From Choristoneura fumiferana (taxonomy: Eukaryota; Arthropoda; Insecta; Lepidoptera; Tortricidae): a DNA stretch of 64,000 nt. The stretch spans positions 10,141,399 through 10,205,398 of the forward strand of contig NC_133476.1 in the NCBI RefSeq assembly GCF_025370935.1, in the 5' to 3' direction. The position numbers and the translations under genes are program-made. Shown here piece by piece: positions 22,967 through 34,196 of the stretch (the stretch's first letter is position 1; each line of letters opens with the position of its first letter). The notes below the pieces were generated by a model. That model searched no databases and was not told the origin of the DNA. It saw only the letters and a program-made list of their open reading frames with translations.

Positions 22967-25248
22967 TTGTATCATAAATAACTATTTAATTGACGACGGA
23001 CTGAAGGCTTGTTGCTTTATTTGGTAAAAGAGATAAAGAACCTCAACCACAAAATGCTAGTCCATAAATAAAAAAAAACATTTCAACTTATTGTATAACG
23101 TTTTCATACGAATCCAAATAACAGTTGGTTAACGTTTTCCACATGAATGTTTTCCTGGAATAATGCCATAAGTACAATACCTTACTAAATTAAAAGGGCT
23201 CTTATAGCTTAGCCCTCTTTTTTAGGTCAGAATTTCACAAAAGCAACAGACAATTCTTAAAGTGGCGATTCCTTTTGTGGCTTACTAAAAGCTAAACGAT
23301 TTGTGGTTGTTACCTGTCGTACGTTTTGTTTTACTTCTTAGTAATGACATGAGCTGGCAAGCACTACTTTTGTTAGAGCCTTGAAGAATAATGAGTTGGT
23401 GAAAGAATCCACAAGTTTTCATTAAAGTTGATCGAAACGAATGGGTGTTCCTGTGATTTTCAAACGTTTTTGGTAATCCTAAAGCTCGATTCTAGCTTTT
23501 TCTTAAAATATATCTTAAAAGAAGTACCTAGGTCTATCTATTTTATTTAAATTAATTATTTGTGGCTCTTTGTTATGACCAACCTTTCTCGTAGATCTAT
23601 AGTTTTTATCTTGAAATCTATGTACAATATATTATTATACATACACACAACACTTATTGTACATACTACACAAGTAACTCATGTTAAAAAAAAAAAGACT
23701 GATAGAAATTCTGATCAAGCTTTCAGGAAATTTAATTTCGATTAAGGTTTTTCCATATTGATTATAACGATGCCAGATCACACATAATAATAAATAAAAC
23801 GTACCTACAATCAGTCAGAAATATAATTGCCCCGAATATATTTCCGTGATTCTTACAGGAAAAATGCATTAAAAAATTCGCCTCAAACCTTAGTAGGCTT
23901 GTGAAACATGTACTAACTTCACTATAATGAACTATTCTCATCTCCTAGATGGGAACGATCTGTTTAGTGATTGAGCCCGCACAACTCAAAATCTTAGGTA
24001 CATTTCATAACTTTGTAAGTTTAATGCCGAGTTCATAATAATCGCAGGTGCATATTTCCATATTAGAGCAAAGTTAGCAATATGTATTTAAAATTATGAA
24101 TTTCCTTGTTGTGTAAACCCACCTACTTCCTACCTACCTTCAAATTGATATAGCTTGGAAATTGCCGAGTTCGACTCGAAAAGTAATGATGGTACGTTAT
24201 ATAAAATTAAGAAGTACCTACTTAACGTGGAAAACTTCGCATGTGCGCGCTGTGTTTGTGAACGAAGGCAACGGTACACGGGGCGACAAAAAAATCATCA
24301 GAGGGGCCCTTACTGACGACGACTGCAAAAGGCGTCTTTCACATGGTAATGCTCTATTTCCGGTATCAATTGGATTTGAACAAAATTTTCGGCATTTCAG
24401 TTTGCGTGCACGTTTTTGTTACCTATTTATTCGTAAAGTAGAAAAATACAGGAACAACGTTTTGAGCGTACGAATATTTTTATTGATAAAGTAAATGTAC
24501 TTAGACAGCTTGACAGGGGGCGGTTTCCATGTGTACGATACTAAATAGTCAACTTTACATAATGAAGTATTTACCATCAGTCAAATATGTGGCTACCACC
24601 CTAAAGTTGATAATCGTTTGCATGTCATAAAACAATATTGCCAATAGATGTGTCTGTCAAATAGAAAGTTCGACTTTAGCGACATATTCATTTGATAGGA
24701 AAGTGTTTAAAAATTTAAGACCACGTGTTTGGCTGATGGTACCACGGTGATATTTTCGTATAGAGAGCTCAGACAGGTAATATTAATACGTAGATTTTAT
24801 TTCATGAGACATCTAAGCATGAGACAAACACTAAGCAATATTTCTCAAGAAGCTGCCACTTTGTTATCAATTTACTGCCATTAGCGCCACGCCCGAGAGC
24901 TTTTCCGCAAAAGAACAAGAGGCTGAACAGTTTAAATAATATTAGTAGCAGTTAAACTGTCAGGATCTAAAATGTATCTCAATCACCGTAATTGTAGGTA
25001 TTACTTTACGTTTTAAGTTTGTCTATTGTATTTTTTTTCTTTTCTTTTGTACAATAAACAGTTTACATGCATACATACATACTTTGCAAGACACAGATGT
25101 TCGATTTAAAAAATGTTTGGTTTCAGGGCCGTTTATCGTATTGTGGACTAAGCTCCTCGCTGAGATTTTTCCAACGATGATGAAAATCGCAGGTGTTCAA
25201 GGGGGGTGGGACAAATAAATAATCTTACAGGGTTGAAGAGTTTATCAA
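22967..25248. other. Non-coding stretch, no gene seen
   Basis: About 2.3 kb, AT-rich. The open frame at 24162-24494 (110 residues) has no recognisable domain and no family resemblance. Near 25030-25080 there is a TGTACAATAAACAGTT tail followed by CATACATACATA, which looks like a retroposon end. Confidence 0.4.
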
Positions 25249-25680
25249 TGTCGGCAGCCGATCGTAAAATCCGCCAGATCACGAAATTCCTAGGCATATC
25301 GCGAAATGCCGCCATTTGATGAATTGGCTAAGGGACATCCGCCATATCGTTTAAAACTCTCCGTTTAACGATTTGCCTAGTGACGTTTAGGCAGATCATG
25401 AAATTCCTAGGCATATCATGAAACGTCGCCATTCCATGATTTGGCCACGTTAGGCAGATCATGAAATTCCTAGGCTTATCATGAAACGCCGCCATATCGG
25501 TTCTGGCACTTCGCCGGCCGCTGCCGCGGCACGCTCGCTTCGCTCGCTCGGCTCGTCGTACCTAAATTTTACTTCTTTTCGGCATATCACGATATGCCCG
25601 GTATAGAGCTAAGAATATCGACGAATGCGTTTCGACGACGAATTTCGTGATCTGGCGGATTTTACGATCGGCCGCTGACA
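25249..25680. mobile_element. Non-autonomous DNA element with 'GATCGTAAAATCCGCCAGATC' ends
   Basis: TGTCGGCAGCCGATCGTAAA on the left and the complement of TGTCAGCGGCCGATCGTAAA on the right form inverted ends that extend to CACGAAATT. TCAA at 25245-25248 and 25681-25684 may be a target duplication. The interior has imperfect tandem units of CAGATCATGAAATTCCTAGG and a GC-rich block with GCTCGCTTCGCTCGCTCGG. No coding capacity. An inverted, left-truncated copy is at 34848-35172. Confidence 0.75.
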
Positions 25681-25857
25681 TCAACATCTCAACGGTAGTA
25701 ACTGCAGACTACGACGAATCATAAGCTCAGTCCATTGACAGTGCTTGTTTAAAAAAATTATAGACTTCCACCACTGAAACATTGGACTTGCAGGAAATGA
25801 GGGGAACTGCGAACTTATATTTACCTACCTACTAGTAACTATTCTACTTTTGAACAT

Positions 25858-26140
25858 CAAGTTAAAATAACTAACTAACTAATTTGGCTCAGGGACCCAA
25901 AGAGGGTCTTGGCCTCCGAAACGAGAGCACGCCATCTGTCCCGATCGTGCGCAGCCTCTTGCCAGTCGTCGACTTGGAGACGTCGCAGATCCGCCTGGAC
26001 ACTGTCCTCCCAGCGGTACCTGGGTCGCCCAACCGGGCGGCGACCAGCCGGTCGTCCCACGTACGCTCTTTTGGCAGCCCGATCCTCTCCCATTCGTAGT
26101 AGGTGGCCGAACCAGCGAAGTCTGTGACAAGTTAAAATAA
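25858..26140 (-). mobile_element. 5'-truncated non-LTR retrotransposon with 13-bp target duplication
   Basis: CAAGTTAAAATAA occurs at 25858-25870 and again at 26128-26140 and exactly brackets a 257-bp insert. On the minus strand the insert is a reverse-transcriptase C-terminus followed by a (TTAG)n tail (CTAACTAACTAA on the plus strand) abutting the target duplication. Truncation, 3' simple repeat and long direct flanks are the signature of target-primed reverse transcription. Confidence 0.88.
25871..26127 (-). pseudogene. Reverse transcriptase C-terminal fragment
   Basis: About 72 residues of one minus-strand frame carry VGRPRYRWEDSVQADLRRL, then DDWQEAAHDRDRWRAL and, just before the stop at 25875, AKTLFGSLSQ. 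The 'GRP..RW.D....DL......W...A.DR..WR' block is a conserved tail of lepidopteran non-LTR polymerases (family knowledge). Nothing upstream is retained: neither the catalytic region nor the endonuclease. It cannot encode an active enzyme. The frame inside the fragment is still open, which with the perfect target duplication suggests a fairly recent insertion. Confidence 0.85.
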
Positions 26141-26919
26141 AACCATAAAAATTTCAAAATACAGCAATACAATTTGTTTTCGCAATTACTGACAGACAAT
26201 TTAATATACTGTGTAATGAGAATAATAATATGTCTTTAATGTTAACGCTACCGTAATACACCAATTAGCGTTTCGCAGTACTGTTTACAAGTACGAGTAT
26301 TCCACGATTAAGATAGGAAAATGATGCCAGTAAAAATATTCCAGTTCTCCAGCATTATCCCAGGACCTTAGTGTGCAAGTGGTGTAGGGATATAGCCGCC
26401 TAATGAAATTGAGACCCTTCACGGGCATCGGGGTCAAGGCGTGAGCGAGGGTTGGACATGCGATCTCACTACAGATTTCTGTTCACTATTAAACAAGTTC
26501 ATTTAACACGTTTAGTTTGTTATAGACCAGGCATTACAGATGATCGATTCGAAGACTAGATTGGTTCTTCGTTTATCGATATCAGGACAATGGTAGGTTA
26601 GCATCTGATATTATTTTCTCTTTATTTATATTTTCTCCTAGTTGCTAAAGTATATTTTTCGTAATATAAGGGTTTTATTTTCAATATTTTTTCGGGTAAA
26701 TAGTCACGCCGAGGGTTCACTGTGAAGACGACAGGTACCCCCAAGAACAGTGGGAGCTTAAGATGTAAAGTCGTAGAAGGATAATGGTTTTCTCGGTATC
26801 GAAATCGAATTGTCGCTATCCAATCTGAATAAAACATTTTGGAAAACGCGAAGCGTTAGAGGACCTCTGTTTGTTTATAGCTTTTTTGGTAGTAATGATT
26901 ATGAAAGTAATCAATTTTT
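26141..26919. other. Non-coding stretch, no gene seen
   Basis: Nothing recognised. The segment 26395-26475 is GC-richer and could be a repeat fragment. Confidence 0.4.
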
Positions 26920-27230
26920 ACAAGCTTTTATTTAGTTTCACCGGTCCCGTGTTCGGTCTGTCTGTCTGTAAACAAATCTTGCAAGTTAAAATTGACCAAC
27001 TTCCAGTAGTCAGATTGACTTGAAATTCGGAATACTTATGTAAATGGCGTGACAATATAATAATCTAGTAGTGGCATCCTGGTAGTCCAGCCAGGATCGT
27101 CTCCGCAGGACGGAACTCTTCAACAGTTAATGGCATCGACTTGAATTTGGTATGCAAATGTAGTTTGGGCGACAATGCAAGTACAGTCAACAAAAAGTAC
27201 AGTCAGCACAAAAAGGTTGTATTAAAAATG
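26920..27230 (+). repeat. Lepidopteran interspersed repeat ('TTTCACCGGTCCCGTGTTCGG')
   Basis: It contains GGTCTGTCTGTCTGTAAAC, GTCAGATTGACTTGAAATTC, GCATCCTGGTAGTCCAGCCA and AGTACAGTCAGC in the order usual for a common repeat of this insect order (recalled). Non-coding. Confidence 0.5.
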
Positions 27231-27307
27231 TTTTTTTTTTATGGTTAGGTTATTGTTTTGTAAATCTGATTGTATCATACTTAATACTAGTTGATTATAT
27301 TAACAAA

Positions 27308-27467
27308 AAATAGAATCGACTACAAAAACCATGAAAATAATATATACGCGTATAGTTTGTAGGTGAATTAGACGACTATAGGCCCACTCTTGCTGGCTCG
27401 TGCTGAGGCACCGACTTCAGACTGGTAGAAAATTATTTTCATGGTTATTTGTAGTCGGTTAAATTTT
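27308..27467. mobile_element. MITE, 'CAGTCTGAAGTCGG' family, shortened copy
   Basis: ATCGACTACAAAAACCATGA at the left faces the complement of ACCGACTACAAATAACCATG at the right, and GCCGACTTCAGACTGGTAGA-type sequence is present only in the right half. Compared with 28231-28452, most of the left inverted arm is missing. Confidence 0.6.
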
Positions 27468-27679
27468 TAGTTAAGTATAATTTTTGTTATAATAAACATA
27501 CTTATTTAAAACAGTAAAAATATGGATAAGGACACAATCATACCGATGGCAAAGTATGCTTCCTAAGTGAATGACTTTTGACATTTAGCACCCCCTACAG
27601 CTAAAGTTAAGTTGCATGTTCGAGATTTATCAGTTAGGGGTAGGTATTGGTATTTCATCATCGATACGTAATTTTTAAC

Positions 27680-28200
27680 TGACTTCAAAAAAGGAGGAGG
27701 TTATCAATTCAGTTGTATTTTTTAATTTTTTATGTTTGTTACCTCAGAACTCCGTCACTTATGAACCGATTTGAATTTTTTTTGCTTCTTCTAGGAATGC
27801 CTTCAATTAAGTCCCATAAGCACCAAATCAGGATCTGATTATTGGATCTTAAGGAAATCGAGGGAACTCTTCAAATGTTGTAGGGACACCTATAGTAAAT
27901 TGGATATATTTAGTAGTAACTCGTGCATTTACTCTTGAAAAATCATCATTTGGTGAAGTGGAACTGATGATTAAGACCATAGTTGACCATGGGAGTTACT
28001 ACTCAATAACAAGTATTTCACGGGTTCAATTTTAATTACTTTGACACAGTTGCTAAGCAATTTATGCTCCTCATAATGCATATGGTACATCGGGTGGTGA
28101 AGCACCAGGACTCCTCATTAATGAACGTGTCTGCATCGGAAAAAGCAATCTTTCGTAAAAGGTGACGAGTAGTTGATATTAAACTAGATTATTTACACTA
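27680..28200 (+). repeat. 'GACTTCAAAAAAGGAGGAGG' repeat
   Basis: It starts TTAACTGACTTCAAAAAAGG and continues AGGAGGTTATCAATTCAG and AACTCCGTCACTTATGAACC. This is a long non-coding repeat frequent in moths and butterflies. It ends near ACCAGGACTCCTCATTAATG. No open frame. Confidence 0.5.
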
Positions 28201-28230
28201 AAAAGCGTGAAAAAAAAATGTATAGCGAAA

Positions 28231-28452
28231 AATTGAAACGATTACAAAAAAACCATGAAAATAATTATTTTTCTACCAGTCTGAAGTCGGTCCGTGCCTC
28301 AGCACGAGCCAGCAGGAGTGATTGAAACCCAATATAAAGTGCGTAGGTGAGGTAGATGACTATAGATCCACTCCTGCTAGCTCGTGCTGAAGAACCGACC
28401 GACTTCAGACTGGTAGAAAATTATTTTAATGGTTTTTGTAATCGGTTCAATT
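28231..28452. mobile_element. MITE, 'CAGTCTGAAGTCGG' family, full copy
   Basis: AATTGAAACGATTACAAAAA at the left is the inverted counterpart of TTTTTGTAATCGGTTCAATT at the right. TACCAGTCTGAAGTCGG and CAGCACGAGCCAGCAGGAGT also face their complements, so nearly the whole 222 bp folds into one hairpin. The shortened relative is at 27308-27467. Confidence 0.7.
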
Positions 28453-29608
28453 TTTTGTTATAATTTTTTTAAATGTTTCATGAATATAATTTCCTTCGAT
28501 AAACGTTTTAATATCAGGTGCTCACCTGACTGGCATACACAAACCTACAGCACACGATAAAGTTTTTTATTCCAAACGAAACCGGTTGTTTGCGTTTATG
28601 ACATTCTTTCGTTTGCTTGAAATGTCTTGAAGAGATGAAAGTGGGTAAACTTTTCCCTCGGCAGCTGGAATATATACGAGTAAAGCAACATTATCGTTCG
28701 TCGGGCTAATATTGCCGACGAAATGACAATCCCTCAAAAATATTTCCCAGTGGTCGTATTTTAAACACTCTCGTAATAATATATATACCGCTCCGCGAAA
28801 GAAAGATGTTTAGAATGCTTAAAAAATTGCCCATAAGTCTCTAAACGATAACAATAAATTACGTAGGTACATAAAATGTAGTTAATTTATTAAGTAGATC
28901 GTAAATTCTAAGTAGGTGATGCTGGATTTCGAAAATGGTGTGTTGAATAATGCTGATATTATTAAGCTAACTAGCTCTGAACGATAGCATGAAACAATAA
29001 CAAAATAGCTCGCAATATTTACGGATAATTTTCGAGATTAGTGATACAGTCACGAGCATTCATTTGGGACCCACTTAAGATCGAATATCTGTAATTTTGT
29101 ATGACAACTCAAAGGATTTTTTCACGAAATGCGTCCCTAATTAAGACTCGTGACCGTACCTACCTAGTTGCCGCGTGCATGTTAACTATCCGCGTGGGGT
29201 GTCAAGAACCTTCTAGCGAAGGCGACGGGGGGTAAAAGCTACTCCTTGGCATCTTAAACAATGATTAATGAAACCGAACTGCGCTTCATGGGGTCTGCAA
29301 CCGTAGAATGAAGTGGGACAGCATGTTGCCGCGTGAATTCCACTGGAGAGGAATTGTGGTGTTTGACGTGGGTCACTCGTTAGGGCGGCTCTGGTGAGTT
29401 GAATGCCGACTACGCTACCGACGTATAACAAACGATAGACATAACGAAGTTATCTACCTATAATACTCAATAGCGTCCTATCTTAAATTGTTATCATATT
29501 ATCATATTCCTTCCCTTTCGCGTACCTTACTACCTAAAGCAGTTTAACTATGAATTGATGAACGGACAGCAACCAAATTATATCTACGTCAATAATTTCA
29601 ACCACATT
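28453..29608. other. Non-coding stretch, no gene seen
   Basis: AT-rich except for 29165-29430, which is GC-richer with a short minus-strand open frame. I could not match that frame to any family; it may be an unrecognised repeat. Confidence 0.4.
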
Positions 29609-29740
29609 TCAAAGTCAAAGTCAAAATATCTTTATTCAATTTAGGCTATAACAAGCACTTATGAATGTCAAAAAAAATCTACCACCGGTTCGGAAAAACC
29701 TCTGCTGAGAAGAATCCGGCAAGAAACTCAACGAGGTACC
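29609..29740 (-). repeat. Retroposon 3' end, 'TTTGACTTTGACTTTG' tail
   Basis: On the plus strand it reads TCAAAGTCAAAGTCAAAATA, TCTTTATTCAATTTAGGC and, further on, ACCACCGGTTCGGAAAAACC and GGCAAGAAACTCAACGAGG. Reversed, that is a body ending in AATAAAGA plus TTTGAC repeats, a typical non-LTR or SINE 3' end. A second copy at 30624 is split by another insertion. Confidence 0.6.
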
Positions 29741-30623
29741 TATATATATTTTTTTTTAAAACAGATTTACAATATTATTAAATGATATGTATACATCACA
29801 AGTATTTAACACAACTTTATTTTTAACACAGTAGGTTCGCTATTTGAAGGGATCGCTAATGCGGATCGGAATTATTTCCAAATATCCCTGTCCATGATAT
29901 AATCATTAACTATATAATACGCCTTTGATATTAATGTCTTCTTGACAATAGATCTGAATTTTGTATCCGTTTCATTTATAATATTTTTTGGAATTTCGAT
30001 GAAAGGGACGTTATTATTGCTAAGAAAGCAATTAATTAACCAAATAATTTATTTGAAACGGATCAAATTCAATCGAGTAAAACAAAAACAATCTCTTGGG
30101 AAAAAGATTTCCTTTTAAAACAAAGTTCACTGCGCATTTTATAAGAAACAGACAAAGCGAATACCTAATTCAGTCATCTTATTCAAAAGAGTGCAGACAC
30201 TACAAAACGGCGCGATAATGGAATACAGCGCTGAAAAGGTTTGGTGAAGCGAGAGATCTTAACGTAATTTCCCCGTAGAAAAGTTACAGAACCTGCTAAG
30301 AGGCATTTCGAGGAACTGTTCCCTAAAACCGCGGTCCATTTAAGGTAGACATTTTGTTATGAGGAAATGACATAAGTACACGAGGAAACAGGGTTGATAA
30401 AATGTTTTGGCTCTTGAGTTTATATTTCTTGTAAGAACCTGAAATTTTTGTTCAGCGCTAAGTATATTGAAACAACAACCAAATATAAATTATGGAAGCA
30501 AAAACTCATTTGGAATAAAAACCCACTGGTACCACTAGATCTAAAGCTAATTACGTGTTCAAGCTCTGCTTAGTAACTACGCTATGTGGTCAGTTGGCTT
30601 ATCAGCTGTAAATTTTTTTACCA
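29741..30623. other. Non-coding stretch, no gene seen
   Basis: AT-rich, nothing recognised. Confidence 0.4.
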
Positions 30624-30676
30624 CTCAAAGTCGAAGTTAAAATGTCTTTATTCAATTTAGGCTATAACAAGCACTT
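30624..30676 (-). repeat. Same retroposon 3' end, interrupted by a SINE-like insertion
   Basis: TCAAAGTCGAAGTTAAAATG followed by TCTTTATTCAATTTAGGC matches 29609 onward, then stops after AACAAGCACTT. The next expected bases, ATGAATGTCAAAAAAAA, appear only at 30960, on the far side of the SINE-like copy. Confidence 0.7.
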
Positions 30677-30955
30677 GCAGGTGGTAGGACCTTGTGCAAG
30701 GTCCGCCCGGATTGCTACCACCATCTTGCTCGCTAATCCTCCCGTGAAGCAGCAGTGCTTGCACTGTTGTGTTTCGGCGTGGAGAGTAAGACAGCCGGTG
30801 AAATTACTGGCACTTGAGGTATCCCATCTTAGGCCTCTAGGTTGGGAACGCATCTTCAATACCTCTGGTGTTGCAGATGTTTATGGGCGGTGGTGATCTC
30901 TTATCATCAGGAGACCCACTTGCTCGTTTGCCATCCAGTGAAATAAAAATAAAAA
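30677..30955 (+). mobile_element. Lepidopteran SINE-like retroposon, copy 2 (nested)
   Basis: Full-length match to 20735-21025, from GCAGGTGGTAGGACCTTG to AAATAAAAATAAAAA. It splits an older repeat precisely, and ACTT occurs on both sides (30673-30676 and 30956-30959), perhaps the remains of a target duplication shortened by the A-tail. It is therefore younger than its host repeat. The broken frames across it are not genes. Confidence 0.75.
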
Positions 30956-30980
30956 ACTTATGAATGTCAAAAAAAAACTA

Positions 30981-32199
30981 CACTAACCTACTAACTATAC
31001 TTCAGTTAATCTAATTCACATTTTCATCCTCTACATACACTCTGTCTTCACTGGGCCGGCTGATTTTAAAGTAGGTTTTTCCCATGAGATCAAACTAATA
31101 ATTTGTAAATATGAGTGTGTCTGTTTGGTATCTGATGAGAATATCGATATTCACGTCTAAATTGCGGATAAATGAATGAAGTATCTACTCAAACAATTAC
31201 GTTCTAGGCTATTCTTAAATATTAATGATAAGCAATGATAATGAAGAGTATGTAATAATAAAAAAATAGGTAAAATTCCCGGGAGACAGAAATAAGTAAA
31301 TTCCACATTTAGACCTATTATAAAAAATCTTTCACAAATAGAAAGCTGCACTGTTCCGCATTACCATAGGTGTCTTTTGTGTCTAAAGGATAGAAATAAA
31401 CACTTTGATCTATGTATTTACAAAAATCTTAAATGTCAATCAGAGACAGTGTGTACCTATTACTGAAAGATTTTTTTAAATCAGCCCCTAAGTTGAATTA
31501 ATTTATCCAGATTCATATTTCTCCCGATTTATTTATCTGGCAGGAATTGTATTTTTCACAGATAAAAAGTAGTCTATGTCAATCAGGGATAGTGTAGTTT
31601 ATGGAATGAATTTAAGCAAGGAATTTAAAAATCGGCTCAGTAGTTTAAGAAATTACCACTACAAACACAGAAACAAAGGTTAAATATTTTCCTATCCCAT
31701 GTGTGTGTATCAAAAAAAATAAGTTTGTGACTCTACCTGTGATAAACAAAGGATGTTTCCCGACTCTCATAAAGCTATAATAACAATCACGTTCCACGAA
31801 ACTCTTCCACCGTTTTTCCACGGGGAAGCCACTTATGTACGCACGATCCATAATACCTTAGTAACAACAAAGGCATTAAGACTTTATAACATCTAAACAT
31901 CCGTGGAATAACAAATACACATATATTTTTTCCGTAGGTAAGGTTTAACCACACAAAATTGACTTTGTTTAACGGAAATTTAATTAAATAGGTAGTAAAA
32001 TGTTTCGAATTGCTACGGTTTCCTAACGAGCTTATTATTAAGCGAAGAAACCTTTCCACTTTCTTTTATTTACTCAAAGGTCGGAATTTTTCATTTACGT
32101 AAATTTGTCGCATTAAATTATGGCTATTGTCCAAACGTAACGGCTGCAAAACGTAGAAAAAATCTAACCGACATTCTAAAATAAGGTTACAAAAAAAAA
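30981..32199. other. Non-coding stretch with a decayed repeat tail
   Basis: At 31555-31690 the motifs GATAAAAAGTAGTCTATGTC, AAAAATCGGCTCAGTAGTTT and ACAAACACAGAAACAAAG look like a worn copy of the retroposon whose head is the 'GCCCGCGACTTCGTCCGCG' motif. On the minus strand, AATAAAA near 32064-32070 could serve as polyadenylation signal for the ORF at 32200-32913. No other gene seen. Confidence 0.45.
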
Positions 32200-32913
32200 T
32201 CATTCAATACTGGTTGCCTTATTTCTGTAATGTCTTTTACGTTTTGAAGTCAGAACCTGGTCAAAATTAATTTCCTCTATGCTTGCGCATCGGTATAATC
32301 TTAAAATCTGATTATTATTGCTGCGATATTCATTGGACAAGCTTGGAATCTTCGTCAACACAAAAAAATCCAGTGCGTTCAGCAACTTGTCCTTCAATAT
32401 TTTAATTTTGCTTGACCTGTTTGAGTCATTTATGGTTACTTTAATCGCGGGCCATTGCTTGAGTATAGCGTACACATGGCGGTGTTTAGTACAAACTTTT
32501 TCTACTCCGGGACCGGTGACGGCATCCTTTTTAACCGTAACCGGGATACCATCAGTATGTCGATCAACAAGTTTCAACAAGTGTGCACTGGTAGGTCTGC
32601 TAATCTTTTTGTAGAATGACGACGGGCATTGAATTGATACTTGCCGCCCTGTAATTATTCCATTTCCCGCCTGAACGTATTTTGACTGGAATGCTGTTTC
32701 ATTTGCGTTTATCTCGATTAAAGCGTTGTCTGGAATTGGAGCCAGCTCACTGGATACAGTACGATTGCAAGAATTCTGATTAGCTTCCGCATCAGTGCCT
32801 GTGTTCATAACAGGACGGTCTTCCTGATATAGAACGTGTCGCTTAAAAGCATCTATAAGCTGTGGTGATGGATCATTGATGAGCTGACCTATACCCCAAA
32901 GATACCTTGCCAT
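32200..32913 (-). CDS. Uncharacterised protein, 237 residues (orphan ORF)
   Basis: I do not recognise this protein. It is the longest open frame outside the retrotransposons: ATG at 32913, TGA at 32202-32200. The frame stays open for about 14 codons upstream of the ATG to an in-frame TGA, so an internal exon of a larger gene is possible. The sequence is hydrophilic with no signal peptide or membrane segment visible. There is a charged segment at about 111-180 (HLLKLVDRH, VTVKKD, KVTINDSNRSSKIKILKDK) and a basic cluster KRKRHYR at 224-230 that could act in nuclear entry. A possible polyadenylation signal on the minus strand lies about 135 bases past the stop. The composition looks protein-like, unlike the AT-driven frames around it. 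It may be a single-exon host gene, a captured transposon-borne gene or a recent pseudogene. The flanking DNA is repeat-rich, with a piggyBac-type element about 440 bp upstream. Confidence 0.5.
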   Translation of the reverse strand: MARYLWGIGQLINDPSPQLIDAFKRHVLYQEDRPVMNTGTDAEANQNSCNRTVSSELAPIPDNALIEINANETAFQSKYVQAGNGIITGRQVSIQCPSSFYKKISRPTSAHLLKLVDRHTDGIPVTVKKDAVTGPGVEKVCTKHRHVYAILKQWPAIKVTINDSNRSSKIKILKDKLLNALDFFVLTKIPSLSNEYRSNNNQILRLYRCASIEEINFDQVLTSKRKRHYRNKATSIE

Positions 32914-33346
32914 ATCTTTGATGTTAATAATTTGTTGGTCAACAGGTAAGTAATTTCATGTTCTTCATAGTTTTCACACCTGTTCCATAAATTAAAGAAT
33001 CTTTTACTTTTTTTTCTTGAATAGCACTGCACGTAATATAAATATTTTATAATAAAATCAATGTTTACTTTGAAAACGAAGATAAATCAATAGCGATTCT
33101 GTCACCATGACAGCAGACATATTTTAAAGGTCGGATTGTAGAAATAAGTAGGTATCCGCCCAATTTAAGGCACTTCAGCTGCGCATATACTTTTGCTTTT
33201 GCTTTACAGCTCATGCAGGACTCGCTGTCTTTATCACAGAAGATAATTAGGCCGCGGGGAATAAAATGAGCCCACTCTTTCTTATTAAAGGCAAAAACAC
33301 CAAAGTAAAAAATAAAACACGTAAGTACTTTGGAAAATATTTTGTT
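32914..33346. other. Region upstream of the orphan ORF
   Basis: AT-rich, no gene or named repeat. Any promoter of the minus-strand ORF would lie here, but I see no distinctive element. CAACAGGTAAGT at 32939-32950 looks like a splice donor but is on the plus strand, opposite to the ORF. Confidence 0.3.
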
Positions 33347-33350
33347 TTAA

Positions 33351-34196
33351 CCCTTAACCACCTACGTGAGGTCTCTCAGACCTTAGCAAATTTAAAAATG
33401 ATAATAATTTGATGCAATCGCGGCGCACAAACTTCTAGTGACCTTGTTCCTTTTCCTGGGGGCCAACCAATGGCCGCCATGTGGTCGACACGTTTGGATG
33501 TGTATTCCTTTGAATTAAGTGAGCATAATACTGGCGACAACGGTCTTAGAGACCGTAGGTAGGTGGTTGCGTAATATTCTTACGTGGTCTCCCAGACCGA
33601 ACGTAGGTGATTGTGTGTGTTTTATTTGTTAACATTTTTAATATAGTTAATAAATATACATTTTTATTCTTTAGTAAAACATGCTTCCTAGTAATACAGT
33701 CACAATAAGGTTGTTACAATAAGTGTCATCATTGAATGCAAGAGACTAATTTGTCTCGAATGTTCCAAAAAAATATATCGATTGCCGACAAAAATGGTTG
33801 TTTTTAAGGGTTTGCAATTTTATAAAAATAAAATGTTCCTGTTAAATTAAATCAGTTAATTAACTTGGTTGATCATTCAATTTAATGAAACTTTAGTAAT
33901 AATCTTTATGTTATGTTCCTATATTTTGAGATCTCATAATCCCCTTAGGGTAAGTAATTTTACAGTAAGGATAGGAGAAGTACTGAGATGTGTTAAGTTT
34001 ATGAAAAATCTATAGATTTATTTTATAATGTTTGTTGAAAATAAATAGCATAGACTGTTAAAATTATATTTATTACTTTTTAATAAATTTAAACTGAATT
34101 TCTATAATTACTATATGCATATCCTTTAAAACTAGTGGTTTCCTAGACCGCTCATAGGTGGTTGTGTTTCTGAAACAGGACGTAGGTAGTTAAGGG
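33351..34196. mobile_element. piggyBac-type non-autonomous element with TTAA target duplication
   Basis: TTAA at 33347-33350 and 34197-34200 bracket an 846-bp unit with inverted ends CCCTTAACCACCTACGT and ACGTAGGTAGTTAAGGG. A TTAA target plus ends starting CCC is the hallmark of piggyBac elements. No transposase frame is present, so it must depend on an enzyme supplied elsewhere. The ends carry repeated ACCTACG/CGTAGGT copies, each near an interrupted GGTCT...AGACC palindrome (33371, 33542, 33586 and 34138). These look like transposase-binding sites, which is inference. Confidence 0.9.

Noticed and set aside
24162..24494. 110-residue plus-strand frame
   Set aside because: No domain, motif or family resemblance, and isolated in non-coding DNA; a chance frame remains the simplest reading.
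32939..32950. Plus-strand splice donor CAG/GTAAGT near the orphan ORF
   Set aside because: It is on the strand opposite to the ORF, and no plus-strand coding exon precedes it.
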